From Salipiger bermudensis (GTDB lineage: Bacteria; Pseudomonadota; Alphaproteobacteria; Rhodobacterales; Rhodobacteraceae), in NCBI RefSeq assembly GCF_019801965.1, contig NZ_JAHVIA010000006.1, forward strand, positions 310,001 through 374,000: a stretch of DNA of 64,000 nucleotides, in the 5' to 3' direction. The stretch's first letter is position 1. Each line of letters opens with the position of its first letter. A program made the translations under genes and the position numbers. Below are positions 59,301-59,881 of this stretch, one piece after another. The notes under the pieces were generated by a model that had not been told where the DNA came from, searched no databases, and saw nothing but the letters and a program-made list of their open reading frames with translations.

Positions 59301-59486
59301 ACCACCGCCGACACCCCGGCAGACTCGGCCTATACCCTGCTCGACGAGGACGGAGCGTTGTTTGCTTACATCGATAGCAAGGGCGGTCTCTGGGTGATCG
59401 ATGATCTGCTGGATAATGAGGGCGGTCTTGCCGATGATGACGAGGACGACTGGATCTTCGTCACCGATTACCAAACCGCCTACTGA
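29310..59486 (+). CDS. Giant LEPR-XLL/RTX repeat protein, about 10,058 residues, predicted secreted adhesin or surface-layer protein
   Basis: One uninterrupted 30-kb frame. I take the ATG at 29310 (MSFPFAQ); a GTG at 29265 would add 15 residues. There is no Sec signal. A basic N-terminus (RIKSRLKRKDKRRF) is followed by LEQRVLLNGD at residues 49-58, a LEPR-XLL-type motif. Next come beta-helix/filamentous-adhesin-like repeats in several families (residues about 700-4,900), a long non-periodic part with a helical insert, and a 23-residue tandem repeat (7354-7584). Calx-beta-like domains (about 7970-8510), RTX nonapeptides (about 8718-9770) and an acidic C-terminus complete it. I noticed no cysteine. 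The mixture fits type I-like export and calcium-dependent folding outside the cell. A role in attachment or self-coating is inference. Confidence 0.93.
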   Translation: MSFPFAQQRPGQLPRIPYTRRIKSRLKRKDKRRFAALERAARQLMLDPLEQRVLLNGDVLALDLSAYYQDNRDTDLLVQLHEEIETDGDTATEVQRVQILDRSGGTVLSFGDLSEISGISIIGGAGSDVITLDGLSFGDQTPLAFSFDGGGGLDSLAFETANDVEWTIGQPDAGVATDGFVNLSFSNVETLAGAANNNDTFTLDVNGALAGGIDGGDGGFDTLVIDGQRESVTYLPEDPNSGSFLIDGTELRFSGLEPVYLTNTASTITIDMQTLLPGQQSASLDLDPGAFDFIIDGPGMESLSFDAPTDSLSIVSEFGLLNPDVSLSIDGWDSAATVGMDFTVQTESITLASGVSLGTALNPIGNVTLEASNSASGFGLTLLELSGIGSVSSSLDVQGNIHSAGTVALSAHAERVLDATGDFSDFNFSEGNPLQMPTVSATANVAGSSEITAAAFSLEASTLLDVEIDGSQSVLGSFANAVIADVTTHATVQSGAQVTVGSALLQGESVSGLVRASDDSSLILDVTPDEEGTEGADATGILNSMLDDFEVSIGIMTVSRDTQAIVDGTITSGGAFTIEAKNAGTFENKVQASLIGATYLYGTDTVLAKLTGDFDGTSLTVAALNESSYEVAAKISVNTIGGSTQALVEGGTVTLSGALDVSALDSTSLTSMSSDFDAYLDELTAIDLGEQSNADIKVAAAISEMDKTVEAAIDGASVTATGNVTVEAENAQTLVSHAEALSVRDTRNTPTKASLVASTKTVAFGGTLAFNEMRGETIAAIRNGADVSGDTIAVGATNAAILDTFSEAATKVTSGNNSAVGVSISFNLIGFDIDVLDAFALGIDTLIGINQYLGNEDPSNAHAYISASDVAATGALSVSARNESLIDATVTNSATSQASDSATANPLYDAKGMGFAMILANNKIASDAVAEIVDAPADGAITAGGTLEVTAEDSTTLASNAKVTSSSVTTNDGGLSGVDAALGTLLPATYSTNGAEVVDSSGAPVAGPTWSVSFGDRVGLDYDWLAFNDANGEAGTIYQYMGDGTDQIDLLDTDFEDTDFWMRVPETELIPTGNNLTDSDSVGVGGMAVRNTFDAQAVARISNADVESVGDMTVKAVEMATLTSTGDVGVSSSGGGSVQGDKGDSVAVGALIVVNTANASALAAVEQSADVLSTAGAVSVQADNIASLDAQLDAAVSSAGDSVGVLIAFNTLGYEAENILFQTVDALIGTDIGDKSFSDAEARIIDSTVAGQTGVSVTATNAAELTARIGTDVSSDPSAFQGAEAMAAQGVLASNMLAGAATARIDDTDSTPSGESVISAAGMVRVAASDEVVLESQTLVDTGASRTNDLGLGLLNNLAQELLDTYQYTTESGAPALVFGDRVFIGTNHANSDLHGKRFQYMGSGASVPLATTDFTDIDLWKELDETNVIPPALIGVAAKGAGIKTGSAKAYYVMVSRNEAEGGASAYIDDYDVTGASVSVEARERATMKAVDGSTINATETYGGLMVTNELNSRASARITESNVTATAGDVAVEALNLAVLDATTLSSMTGASDAINVVVAFNSVGFDGSNVLFQTIDAILGSDYLIEAEPVGAQAYIEDSVINASGDVSVTADTSAELTDIVFSDTTAQLLDDMADEKLLDDEDAEGDAAALADLQAEFEAASIAFEGSLSVETVETQFRWYVSDEVGRTWIIENREGTLVLLEANLLDARVGNETSAIAKNNRALFDAYVEGSKEDNKGKGIKDLKYGANGTAGGGLLATNRIASDTAAWIRNTTTTTHDAADTPATLSTGDTVSVGGAVYEYVGADQGADQSFLYSSRSDVQLLEAGDRIRLHEDYGIWSEGDILIYSGPTLASTETDPRDPGYDPIVLFDVLDAQPGDFTLGNAALSIDLSDAAQDYANNADWQLKDDTLPEGSVTAGGSITVSASDNAHIRADSNIEISAVVSNNMDAFTALANQALQNEYVYTSFSGSQTLIEGNVIYIGSNGGAEAGKYYQYSGPIQSYDLADIPGLGLDDEDNWTLLNGTVEPQDIFPNVGNLAESNSRAVGGIVVTNDVRSEARASVDAIDLTATSGDITVSSEADATMLARLTSNVTSSGGSAWGTGESLAVNATISTNMVRASANTLVRDSVLDAGGAIDILADNRAVLDATTQTETNTGDTGVGVTLAFNTLGWEASNLLFNAVDALVGDPLISEALDGEDPSMARALVIDSGLAAGTDITVEALSTEKLNATVSNSTVSEASAQTDATGKSVGVVLASNKVSGRAYAVIDNEDAPAQTEISAGGSVTVRASDEIGLWSNSKLVSSSTTTNDGGQAVAAETVNDLQQADWLALSGAGTQEVTVKFGELVRLDDGYSGGGVAGGVYEYLGTESIIDINDVNYEDKNLWKPTQVTQGIPSFGNVSKSDSIGVGTLVVLNDLRSDVLAEIRGATVGADDGEVIVEAIEDATMEANVDASTSSSGGSNLGDGQSIAFNGVIATNVLQGGADAAVIDSALSAADDGSGLGNVRVEATNTASLTANNIAMVGSGDTGVGVLLAFNSVGWEPSNVLFNTIDGIVGDPLISSAFNGEAPVDAEAYILNSSVSADGKLEVLATNDADIIAITSNEATSAAAALENASGTAVGAIVATNKVSGAAKAYIDVANLRQGDGEQRVETGDRVIALDGTVYEYSGPEAVIDLSAATFGATLWTNVGDDTGYANDIDAGTGVRVEANDSNHINVTNSLEVTTTVTNDAGLGIIFTSLENVVNEYQYTTRSGVQRGVTFGDMVYIADDYDETKAEREALYIYFGANQTGTDVDLSTLDYDADADWVKVDPLDIESLLPPGINLNFSESDATAGGGMVAMNDVRGGVIARVDEATVDTATGDIVIIATENAGIEAHNIGDIAADGGSAFGEGGTTLAVNALIATNVVLSTAEASLVDSDVDSVLGAVSVSATNTAQIDSDIDMTTVAEGGGESYGIGVTLAFNSIGVNSQNVLFNTIDALFGLLPADETPAMASASILRSEVSAETGVSVSALSDMDLTADILNAALATSIALEDNTSITVAPIVALNRGSSGAEALIIDAPMVETATGDVTVSARDTSFIHAENIAASASIAVGTGKSLSVAVATSIARNTLRNTVDAGIASSGVEATTGEIAIIASRDGVIESTAAAVAASVSGAADGNAVGVSVGGAVAVNRLFGGAEASIVDSTLVADSVSIQAESVSRIDATVAAVAASVSVSLSGDSTAVAIGASVSDNMIGWQDSAVAADHQSDDVTPLAEGDVVEVTEGAHRGRFYEYVGEDQATAVDLSIEDYGDPQKWKQVGLVREGALTSAHLDDSSITTGLGTDASLEIEALTQQSISSLVLAGAVAVAVGKSGLAVGGTGSFSRNRIASDAAAYISGDGGSTLELATGRVQAFDRSTIDSITGAASVAVGVGTSSNATSVAFGVAISMNEISNQAEAYVEDADVSVSGTGAVDPLDTVSLIVSAETSAGESFTVSSPGFDGDDLDDAAEEAMVNDDNGTPDDDEDDTVSRDASDLAGDTAILDDLRDALNGELGPQDQISATDTLRVSSAGFGKWLAVVEDSNGDGEGAGRSFLLAFDGGDLVVERTTINAIAAAAAVSVSVSSSNSIAVSGAGAYAENVVTSAALAHIDGATIATTGDVVVDAQGDSTINAAVIAASAAVAVSGSTGVGASIGVAIARNFLGQDRYGNEDALEVKAYLSDSSVNAGGDLLVTADAAQSINALTFAGSVAVSVGSTGVAVSGSGVWNENAINVDVLAAIDGDAGALAVDTQGDAITVSATNSSEINAFAGAASVAVAVGSTGVGVSIGLGLAQNDIGGTVIARIQDADDGVTARTGDLSVAADNAASISAFAGAASIAAGFGSTAVAVSGAGAEATNRIGSETRALISGSDVTSTLGGVSVSAGASGEIDAIVIAASAAVAVGQTGVGASIGVAVSRNLIGYEQGVVAYGNTTGDSVTQLTQDATTVLIEQGARKGDVYRYIGETVTQADNVIDEDGNTAPFALNAQDYGNTDLWELVNLSEAAAIVDAAIVSSDVTADDGVIVDALSTQAIKAASLAGSVAVAGGQVGVAVSGSGSAVENRINSDVSARIAGAASDVQADHVVVNADDISTIDAVSAAMAVSAAFGQTGVAVSLGISIAINNIANDVTATIADGAVSTSGAQGIIISASTPELPIDAPVADIVIPVSVSDLDDLAVADMDDEDTANAADLSGDASLAVSLADALRAQGFDLVGTVKVAALEEGERWTAVDEEGSSVALSLVNGQILASKAGINAVSGAAALSVAVGQVGVGIAGAGAVALNAIQTNVAASTVGADLTTTGSGDVVIDARSDVEINAAVLAVSAAVAAGQVGVGVGIGVSVARNFIGRDLTGDTVADSGAVSAYASDTTMDLTGDLTINAESAQSIRALTFAGAAAVAAGQVGVGVAGSGAYAENVIDATTEAYIDGDGTGISADAVSVAAEDSSTIDAFGGSVAVAAGFGMVGVAVSAGIGIGFNAIGSDVLAEIRNTDDGVETTVGDVTVEAKNTAAITAGTAAAALAVSGGLVGVSFAGAGAYAENEITGATTARITNATIDAQDDVLVSAESDATIDAIVLSAAAAIGVGAGGFGASIGVSLAENRIGNGDSTGVFAAIDGSSVTAGGDVDVLASMDDATIDATVVALSVAIAGGAVAGAAAGSGSDALNEIDYAVIAEIDDSAVVATGNTVTVDAQDNSVIDSFVGAASVAGSAGLVGGSVSIAVGLSENSVDNTIRAQVDNSDVTAADLVVNAEDDSDTYAAAAAAAVSASISLGFSVAGAGTEVRGRNSSTTEALVSGSGTDDVLTLSGDLTVTAEARPRVEAETVTASLSLGFAAFGAAGSYVDLDVTPEVTASVSGVLVNATDVEIGATSRTVADGLAVGVSLASGFAASANFVDVDVASDVTATGGGTMNVDTLSVEARTGEFNNTTNAQAEAHAAAGGLIGATSTLAETRIGDSVTAQIGANADITALIAVDVAAVADSSQYADANSAAFGLVGIGASIANAVADVSSHALVGNNADISAALVNISADGEAEVTADTRAGSGGAVAGAGAAPTATIDADVLAQINDGAEIEVATNNASILAYYGGQIDELPGGLNITAAFTSRPNALVKTDSYGLIAGSGAEANTDVTANVVVRFGTDDGDSTGATVTAESIFAAATNTVIKEGVSGNHLDGDAGGLASGALSSSQIDIVLNTRVIIDDHSQITTTDAYGSFTAEAFNALDIEDDVALFTAGALSGAGAYIDLHADTLLAEVVVGDDAVVEAAGQLIFEANGLHEIDLHSKSETYGIGTVALGHAKIDLAPDNLITIGGSVTAGRDIYLTAGTDMDRRIYDHSLKARVDNFAGSLIPIDDLETRAVVITDNTISVQSGALLEGFANINLFADENGVANLDVMAKGVNWASAVGDAIDAALGGNNANLGPGFGAAVARGSVVNDGTIRTGAQRHKDLTITFDSATNSFIGTSTTSAGVQTWTFDAGSITGPDSAGTFNLTTNGQESDIPFTVRLEQVETTRSAQLDIARENLALYNVTDNNGDLVNPDLVAFYQSQIERILEEMLAFGEANWLDNNNNGVIDIDQDELVPLQPTVQVIEVDAVFAQAGLVEIITDQLYGSGTFDTPRDASINITNQTAAYLVVNGAEIPEVNGGVYFNSVDVSLLSNPGTAITAENAEVVEEDGGYWSTIAPNFSFTAASTTPSGGVPEINIVIDYDALGAVLNDGDLNTNTAVWPDLFIEGPILNLRGDITLDNNSGYGSSTGSVIVNAEVNGLDVHILSNGTTILDTGATQDHLAGEPYSKWKTSDLTGDDYVNRTAGMLNAEAIDQTAIDAFLAVEPTEASITGDRIYIESQYLNINGIIQSGEEDFHVVLDDTTRAKIDEHRQSGSSTTILLPTTNPDFQIYFDPTANAGQGAVLVTPLRPGGGYVDITARVMNTRNGEIIVYGGYPDIEITNSMVFANGYTPEIIVQELDATTRGIGELIIKDLAKPSVGGVPYTTIYQVNDQGVVEISDNGGGFVGQGSDKEFTYDPVAGYRYGWMLAQGTREVLVEEWTEGDWLGIDAFAPDSRAPDRTDSTKTEGELVPDSNYFYLDTAKDGDAYTYDSVEVIGNVNGPNRTGYDHWSTWYGTNYSWFQYTTITDSVEYVTHTIEADRPVGITFIGHDAGSIVVNAGASDITVDGPLRNAYGHTQLNTTGIITTNSGGAISGEIGGRTIGLAASAIGTEYEAVRVNLSDVEGVTGQRIDATASDGIVNLYETFGDLTLGTISAADGGYDAILTSAGSILAAATGHGITADAIDLIAEDGDIGASARAIQIDTGTRDQSLLTATALQGAVYVVETDGDLRLFKIEAQGDVYVGVLSGDLLDGNQIEETDERAVSELRDGVWGALKLTDYETDENGDEVYTGNATAKVNEVKDTLANAKTSEYRQYWQTRLAQIEEYRLDLAEANPGWDDATLDAAAADFYLTFRPSALEYDADQLLLLTADEEAYYEEFYTAQAVSEGAADVPAYVANAILTLRTSRTEQYRNLDAVWGSYTGGLSNPLDPDVYDAAWEYELTDEENELIEGSIKIWTEDELINAIGAGLLVPVTDTDTVIEDANIIGANVELDVSGQIGATEGFETIAIDPDTELTPEERVLLSAAERDDLFFLTTDRFAATVDFDAAANTITRSSGTWDDVLVGQVIQVEGNSANATEEGPFYTVTAITNGGTTLQLDSSRVLLTASETNVAVHVSGLALDPRGVDLTDMTVDISGNTITLVSGDGDFSDYRAGMKLILAGDTENANDYLSLYEITAATATTITLNGPALITETGVTLDVNEYVELTMVQVQLREDLDIVVTGQLDVSAGGESYLGSEYAIELGTLEVDGNLRVRAQGELSNGGNSASTNITSDNLVLEAGDGGIGSGGMVYVDQTAGATLTARGTGDINITERDGDMNINTVYSAGEDVTLVAEGSILDHNNTEFVNIEADSITLTAQTGSIGVVGNALEVEARGDLGDDLGLLTLTAEGDVIVYEQEGDMNIRNVLSRSGDVELYAQLSIFDAVDLVDPTNPETSTDGNDTGSRLAADVLAAGNITLTADLGYIGAFGNELDIDSRRSGSDGVVTVTSRENTFLIEQAGDMWLNTVEVTQSDPLLATAYLTAVVGSIYNGVQPPNTSNVLGGRAYLIAQGDIGTSDNWIYTEIGALQSLSTTGSTYVDNQGALTLLTIDGGAGYGQQSGGDIYTVASSPITIANDILAAGDIIETATESAADNYDTFTINAGVEVRSTGGNIVFTAGDDLHVQTGASLIAETGSITLNADLAGWEGIGADLLIDGAVEALGTVALNTGAWNDAVTVSATGSVVAGTLAISTGFGTDAVSITGTTEATGNSTIDTGSGEDSVTITGAMSSALATLIDTGAGMDLLDVSGTVASGTTLTVNTGEGEDGLDVSGLLIAGSALTIDTGTGIDLLDISGTLSAGSGLTVSTDEGEDRLDISGLLIAGSVLTVNTGATRDFLDISGDFVSGGSIAIALGGGDDQMVLTGGFSAASTILVEGGAGADSVRFLDATTMTGHVTLLGGSEDDFVEIVRLVSQDRSTDSFLIDGGDGSDAILLQTHGSVGGELVDYIIDVVDTGGPLDADTMVVVGTEDDDVFLSRSNFFALLHGDIDQMRGDDPTRPQTVERINYDRAINGRVTLLGEAGNDSFIADDNAAIMTLDGGIGDDSFQFGQLFGNDPNSGSAENGIAPGDEINAVLTTRGWLSDGISFATVAFGGEGQDSFTVYANRAQLKLEGESGNDEFTVRAFLLDSDGSSSLQDQTELNAGSGDDLIRYNINAPLDIDGGAGFDKVVVLGTEADDAFVITEDGVFGAGLNVSLSNTEELLEVDGLEGDDSFFILSTSANSVTRVIGGLGSDTFDVTGDVTEEIVSADLAGRSGLINHQASSVDDDYDQTFIEGLGTTVADGNQGAIFISQEVAGDATQGETLVSETAGARTDIYSIRLTDVPTGVVYVTVSATRASSADRNLAVPAVAEGTALSFAQGGSTLTRDSGSFLDDGFDTYQSIRLSGTTDGDADGVYKIVSVTATEIVVEETFAIAANGDAGISLTGQEADSVLLSDNGSDFAENIVLAFDASNWDQAQTVTIKALDDAAAEGTRNVVISHSVQSVDPAFDAAQVQNLVVEVRDNDLAELQITETGSETLVLEGAQGITDSYALKLSRAPAAGETVTITLTDNSNSGDLSFSQTVFTFDASNWSVAQSVTVTATANDGAENAERIIVTHTVSSDGPTYASASAQDLTLTAIDGDTAGVLIQETQGDTVVIDSADDAYDETDSYTVRLTKAPTQDVTISIFDDGQTRIVPGGRVSLVPLADETLTVSFVEVEDGADYIERSDGQSWADSGFGSGQTLDISGSGDNDGAVLIGAVSADGTRLYVSGGKSLTDESGSATFTVTAAQITFTTDNWHEEVEVTLEADPDYVPSETDYITKVFPAEEHTASKVFGPLIIEGAPTEDRTLLAPVMLPTESDPGPIELEIVTDETEQNDRVNIFNDTDVTGAAGYMTTTTLPDGSERLLVNGLGMGTGTVDFDESIAQDGSEIVSYAQGISMNNVEIVDVLLGDADDDFTVLATNTFSDNTVDLPITAIHGGGGSDEITVLGGGGPESLLVIYGDTDTYGARYDYLGGAPTGGGLVFDGWEYPEDHGDLIDASAIGTAGQLGLVIYGGIGNDTIIGSLGDDHIAGGSGNDDISALSGADHVYGDNGFTVDLLLRDLVVSDDIVTTPALDSADTRLPGSDSIDAGAGDDIVIADLGVIEQVAGTQRIVTTGAVIRVTTTRDAFGGNDEILSGLGNDIVLGGAGNDSVTDTGGANIVVGDNGTVDMVVLDGDETDIDHIFTETPAVAGNDTITTAAGTDVILAGTGDDEIDAGDGENIVFGDLGEVVAEAAFDAPQLAGFAMTIAAIRSQTTLSGGDDTILTGAGGDVVLGGLGDDGIDAGQGANLIFGDNGELLTGTGAANLGALPLELLSAITLTEANGGDDTVTTGLGEDIILGGAGGDTITTDMADDAGGIDGADIVLGDVGRVTWVNIGDGTTDLAQEIETTDWRYGGDDVISTGASNDLIIGGTGGDRILAGVGNDLVMGDHARIAGDIDETALPLTLGVMPFDVSATFTGGDRLGGNDTVFAGAGQDLVMGQQGDDWLFGEAGDDDLIGGHNVDTDNEGALAHDGDDAIDGGADDDVILGDNGLIYRTGDSVDARMRALDGTLLYGIGGADDAQAMITATHMANPDGTQQRAIELFDHSDVEDPAEYGDDYIAGGAENDVIFGQLGNDVIQGDGSIDLDSDGNADPGAVGASRDTLLTTLPSVDDFAGQGRDGDDYIEGNGGEDVVFGNLGQDDIIGGSSSLFAGLAGDESLRPDGADLLFGGSGTAASRNDLGDDGIDGHARDADVILGDNGNIYRIVGTNGSDSGTYLGFNYDTYGGERIIVRAVELIDYTEGGPDYDAAALSDNGGDDEIHGEAGDDSIYGQMGSDALFGDGQNDDLIGGWGSDWISGGTGTDGVIGDDGRIMTSRNSTSYGEDLYGVAALASTDDLITGPNSFNFRYIINVDQQLKKSVNLTPFNLDPAATQDKEFTPAYADDVIFGGWGDDFLHGGAGDDAISGAEALPLSENPQAMDGTIVSWDTPVNPGGLLAYDPTVEEFAHYDENNPRAKITPNGGTFFLNHDASEGPVDARSSNGVTTDGDDVIFGGLGNDAITGGTGRDRMYGGYGDDWLNADDVLETAGGSNDDTDTDESYEDYALGGAGRDVLIANTGGDRLHDWTGEYNSFIVPFRPFGAPTVNRLMAPAAIEFWYLLGESDGADPTRALDTGSDPARFGEPEGELGIVTQSDPDWSDTHGAPADPQPGNGPAQRDVRVTAASGDGNDARSETADYGGGSAPAAASATAPTAPVSAERATLPEIQSAIASSEIQITFHASQASKNLGKGSYTYDAELGEFVKDVTFKTTADTPADSAYTLLDEDGALFAYIDSKGGLWVIDDLLDNEGGLADDDEDDWIFVTDYQTAY
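29454..29483 (+). other. LEPR-XLL-type N-terminal motif of the giant protein
   Basis: Codes for LEQRVLLNGD, residues 49-58. It closely resembles the LEPRVLLS(A/G)D motif that marks the N-terminus of many very large bacterial surface proteins. It directly follows a basic amphipathic helix and precedes the first beta-rich domain, so a targeting or processing signal is plausible. Confidence 0.8.
31400..38560 (+). repeat. About 1.1-1.8-kb super-repeat in the giant gene, six copies
   Basis: A block with the core pattern hydrophobic-AFN-(S/T)-(L/V/I)-G followed by N(V/I)LFxT(V/I)DA(L/I)(I/V)G recurs at about 31770, 32910, 33980, 35805, 36910 and 38195. The first copy is the most diverged. Spacing is mostly 1.07-1.29 kb, with one gap of 1.8 kb that holds an inserted module. 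Each unit also carries GD(V/I)xVxA-type beta-solenoid strands. Confidence 0.75.
32340..41397 (+). repeat. Nine scattered GDxV...YxYxG...W modules in the giant gene
   Basis: Short modules (about 42-55 residues, one longer) share GD(R/V/M)V, then G-x2-Y-x-Y-x-G, then an acidic D-x-D/DY segment ending in W. They lie at about 32340-32501, 33438-33580, 34680-35043, 35238-35388, 36345-36489, 37275-37400, 37599-37755, 39091-39237 and 41235-41397. The aromatic spacing recalls small carbohydrate-binding modules, but I cannot assign a family. Confidence 0.65.
34215..42160 (+). repeat. Three acidic inserted modules in the giant gene
   Basis: At about 34215-34470, 39700-40110 and 41815-42160 an acidic, helix-prone stretch (DD, EED and DLxG segments) leads into a short beta unit with a W near D/E-E-x-G or a similar group, then L-x-x-G-x-L. 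All three interrupt the surrounding beta repeats. The first contains QFRWYVSDEVGRTW, the second KWLAVVEDSNGDGEG and the third RWTAVDEEGSS. Confidence 0.6.
38600..43800 (+). repeat. About 65-residue Ala/Val/Gly-rich repeats in the giant gene
   Basis: A motif of the form A-x-VAVG-x-(T/V)GV-(G/A)-x-SG-(S/A)G-x-x-x-N-x-I recurs roughly every 190-210 bp from about 40320 to 43700, with looser copies from 38600. Between them lie D(V/L)xVxA strands. Two alternating forms are seen, one ending SIGV-A-x-(A/S)RN and one ending SGAGAYAEN. The style recalls leukotoxin/filamentous adhesin beta repeats. Confidence 0.75.
46086..46130 (+). other. Single EF-hand/dockerin-like calcium loop in the giant protein
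   Basis: DNNNNGVIDIDQDEL has the D-x-N-x-N-G-x-I-D-x-D spacing of a calcium-binding EF loop. It follows a helical stretch (SQIERILEEMLAFGEANW). It is far from the RTX block and may be an independent calcium switch. Confidence 0.6.
48465..49140 (+). other. Helix-rich insert of about 200 residues in the giant protein
   Basis: This part is rich in Glu, Ala, Leu, Arg and Tyr (for example YRQYWQTRLAQIEEYRLDL and LLLLTADEEAYYEEFYTAQ), with few glycines. It is quite unlike the beta repeats on both sides. I cannot assign a family. It may be a spacer, a protein-binding domain or a functional cargo. Confidence 0.6.
49345..54655 (+). repeat. Four copies of a G-x-W/F-x-D beta module in the giant gene
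   Basis: Modules at about 49345-49560, 49615-49830, 53395-53630 and 54405-54655 share the order I-x-R/L-x-x-G-x-(W/F)-x-D, then Q-x-I/L-x-(V/I)-x-G, then a short loop, then V-x-x-(I/V) and L-x-(L/V). The first two are in tandem. The last two sit inside Calx-beta-like domains. Confidence 0.55.
51369..52061 (+). repeat. 23-residue tandem repeat in the giant gene, ten units
   Basis: Units begin at 51369 (24 residues) and then every 69 bp from 51441 through 51993. The consensus is (L/V)-(D/S/T)-(V/I)-S/T-G, a short turn, then (A/S)G-x-x-LT-(V/I)-x-TG-x-G-x-D. Units 4-7 are the most alike, also at DNA level (repeated GACATCTCCGGC and GGCCTGCTCATCGCCGG). The period suits one coil of a right-handed beta helix. 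Confidence 0.85.
53215..54830 (+). other. Calx-beta-like domains of the giant protein
   Basis: Three successive units share V/L-x-E-x-x-x-x-T-D-(S/I)-Y-x-(I/L/V)-(R/K)-L-(T/S), then P-x-x-x-V-x-(V/I)-(T/S), then F-(D/T)-x-x-N-W-x-x-x-x-x-(V/T). This is the pattern of Calx-beta-type calcium-binding sandwich domains found in many secreted adhesins. They sit between the beta-helix part and the RTX block. Confidence 0.65.
55461..58620 (+). other. RTX (haemolysin-type) calcium-binding repeat block of the giant protein
   Basis: Dozens of GGxGxDxx(x) nonapeptides (for example GGIGNDTII, GGSGNDDIS, GGAGNDSVT, GGWGDDFLH, GGYGDDWLN) occur in short runs separated by linkers of 20-60 residues. They should fold into calcium-filled beta rolls outside the cell. 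A block of this kind near the C-terminus is the usual companion of a C-terminal type I secretion signal. Confidence 0.93.
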
Positions 59487-59514
59487 CAACGGCACGGATC
59501 CACACGGCACGCAT

Positions 59515-59537
59515 GGCGGCCCCCGCAAGGGGCCGCC
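59515..59537 (+). terminator. Hairpin after the giant gene
   Basis: GGCGGCCCC and GGGGCCGCC form a perfect 9-bp stem with loop CGCAA, 28 bp after the giant gene's stop and just before the ribosome site of the next gene. It may terminate most transcripts or set the ratio between cargo and export proteins. Confidence 0.55.
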
Positions 59538-59563
59538 TTACGCACCAAAGGAGGGAGGACCAT

Positions 59564-59881
59564 TTGGCCAAGGACGAGAACGGAACCACGCCCCCGGTGA
59601 GCGAAGGCGGCGAGAGCCGCAGCTCCACCGTGGTCTGGAACGACGAGGCGATGCAGACCAGCTTTGCCAACGTGGTGAACGTGCAGGGCACGCGCGAGCA
59701 GGTCGAGGTGTTCTTCGGCACCAACCGGAGCTGGAACCCCACCGATACCGGGCCGCTACGGGTCGATCTGACCAACCGGATGATCATGACCCCGTTTGCC
59801 GCAAAGCGCCTGCACCAGATCCTCACCGGCGTGCTGCGTGAATACGAGGCCCGCCACGGCATCCTGAAGGTCGAGGACTGA
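59564..59881 (+). CDS. Small DUF3467-like protein
   Basis: A 105-residue soluble protein. From about residue 20 it has the DUF3467 pattern as I know it: SFANVVNVQGTREQVEVFFG, a short loop, then NRMIMTPFAAKRLHQILTGVLREYEARHG. The start is a TTG at 59564 behind a very strong AGGAGGGAGG site; no ATG fits the frame before the conserved part. The stop overlaps the next start (TGATG). The biochemical role of DUF3467 is unknown to me. Here it is the first gene of the presumed export operon, so a chaperone or adaptor for the giant protein is a fair guess. Confidence 0.8.
   Translation: MAKDENGTTPPVSEGGESRSSTVVWNDEAMQTSFANVVNVQGTREQVEVFFGTNRSWNPTDTGPLRVDLTNRMIMTPFAAKRLHQILTGVLREYEARHGILKVED

Noticed and set aside
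55029-59528. A 1,499-codon minus-strand frame over the RTX region
   Set aside because: Antisense shadow of the regular GGxGxD codons. The long Val/Ile/Ala runs are reverse complements of Asp and Gly codons.
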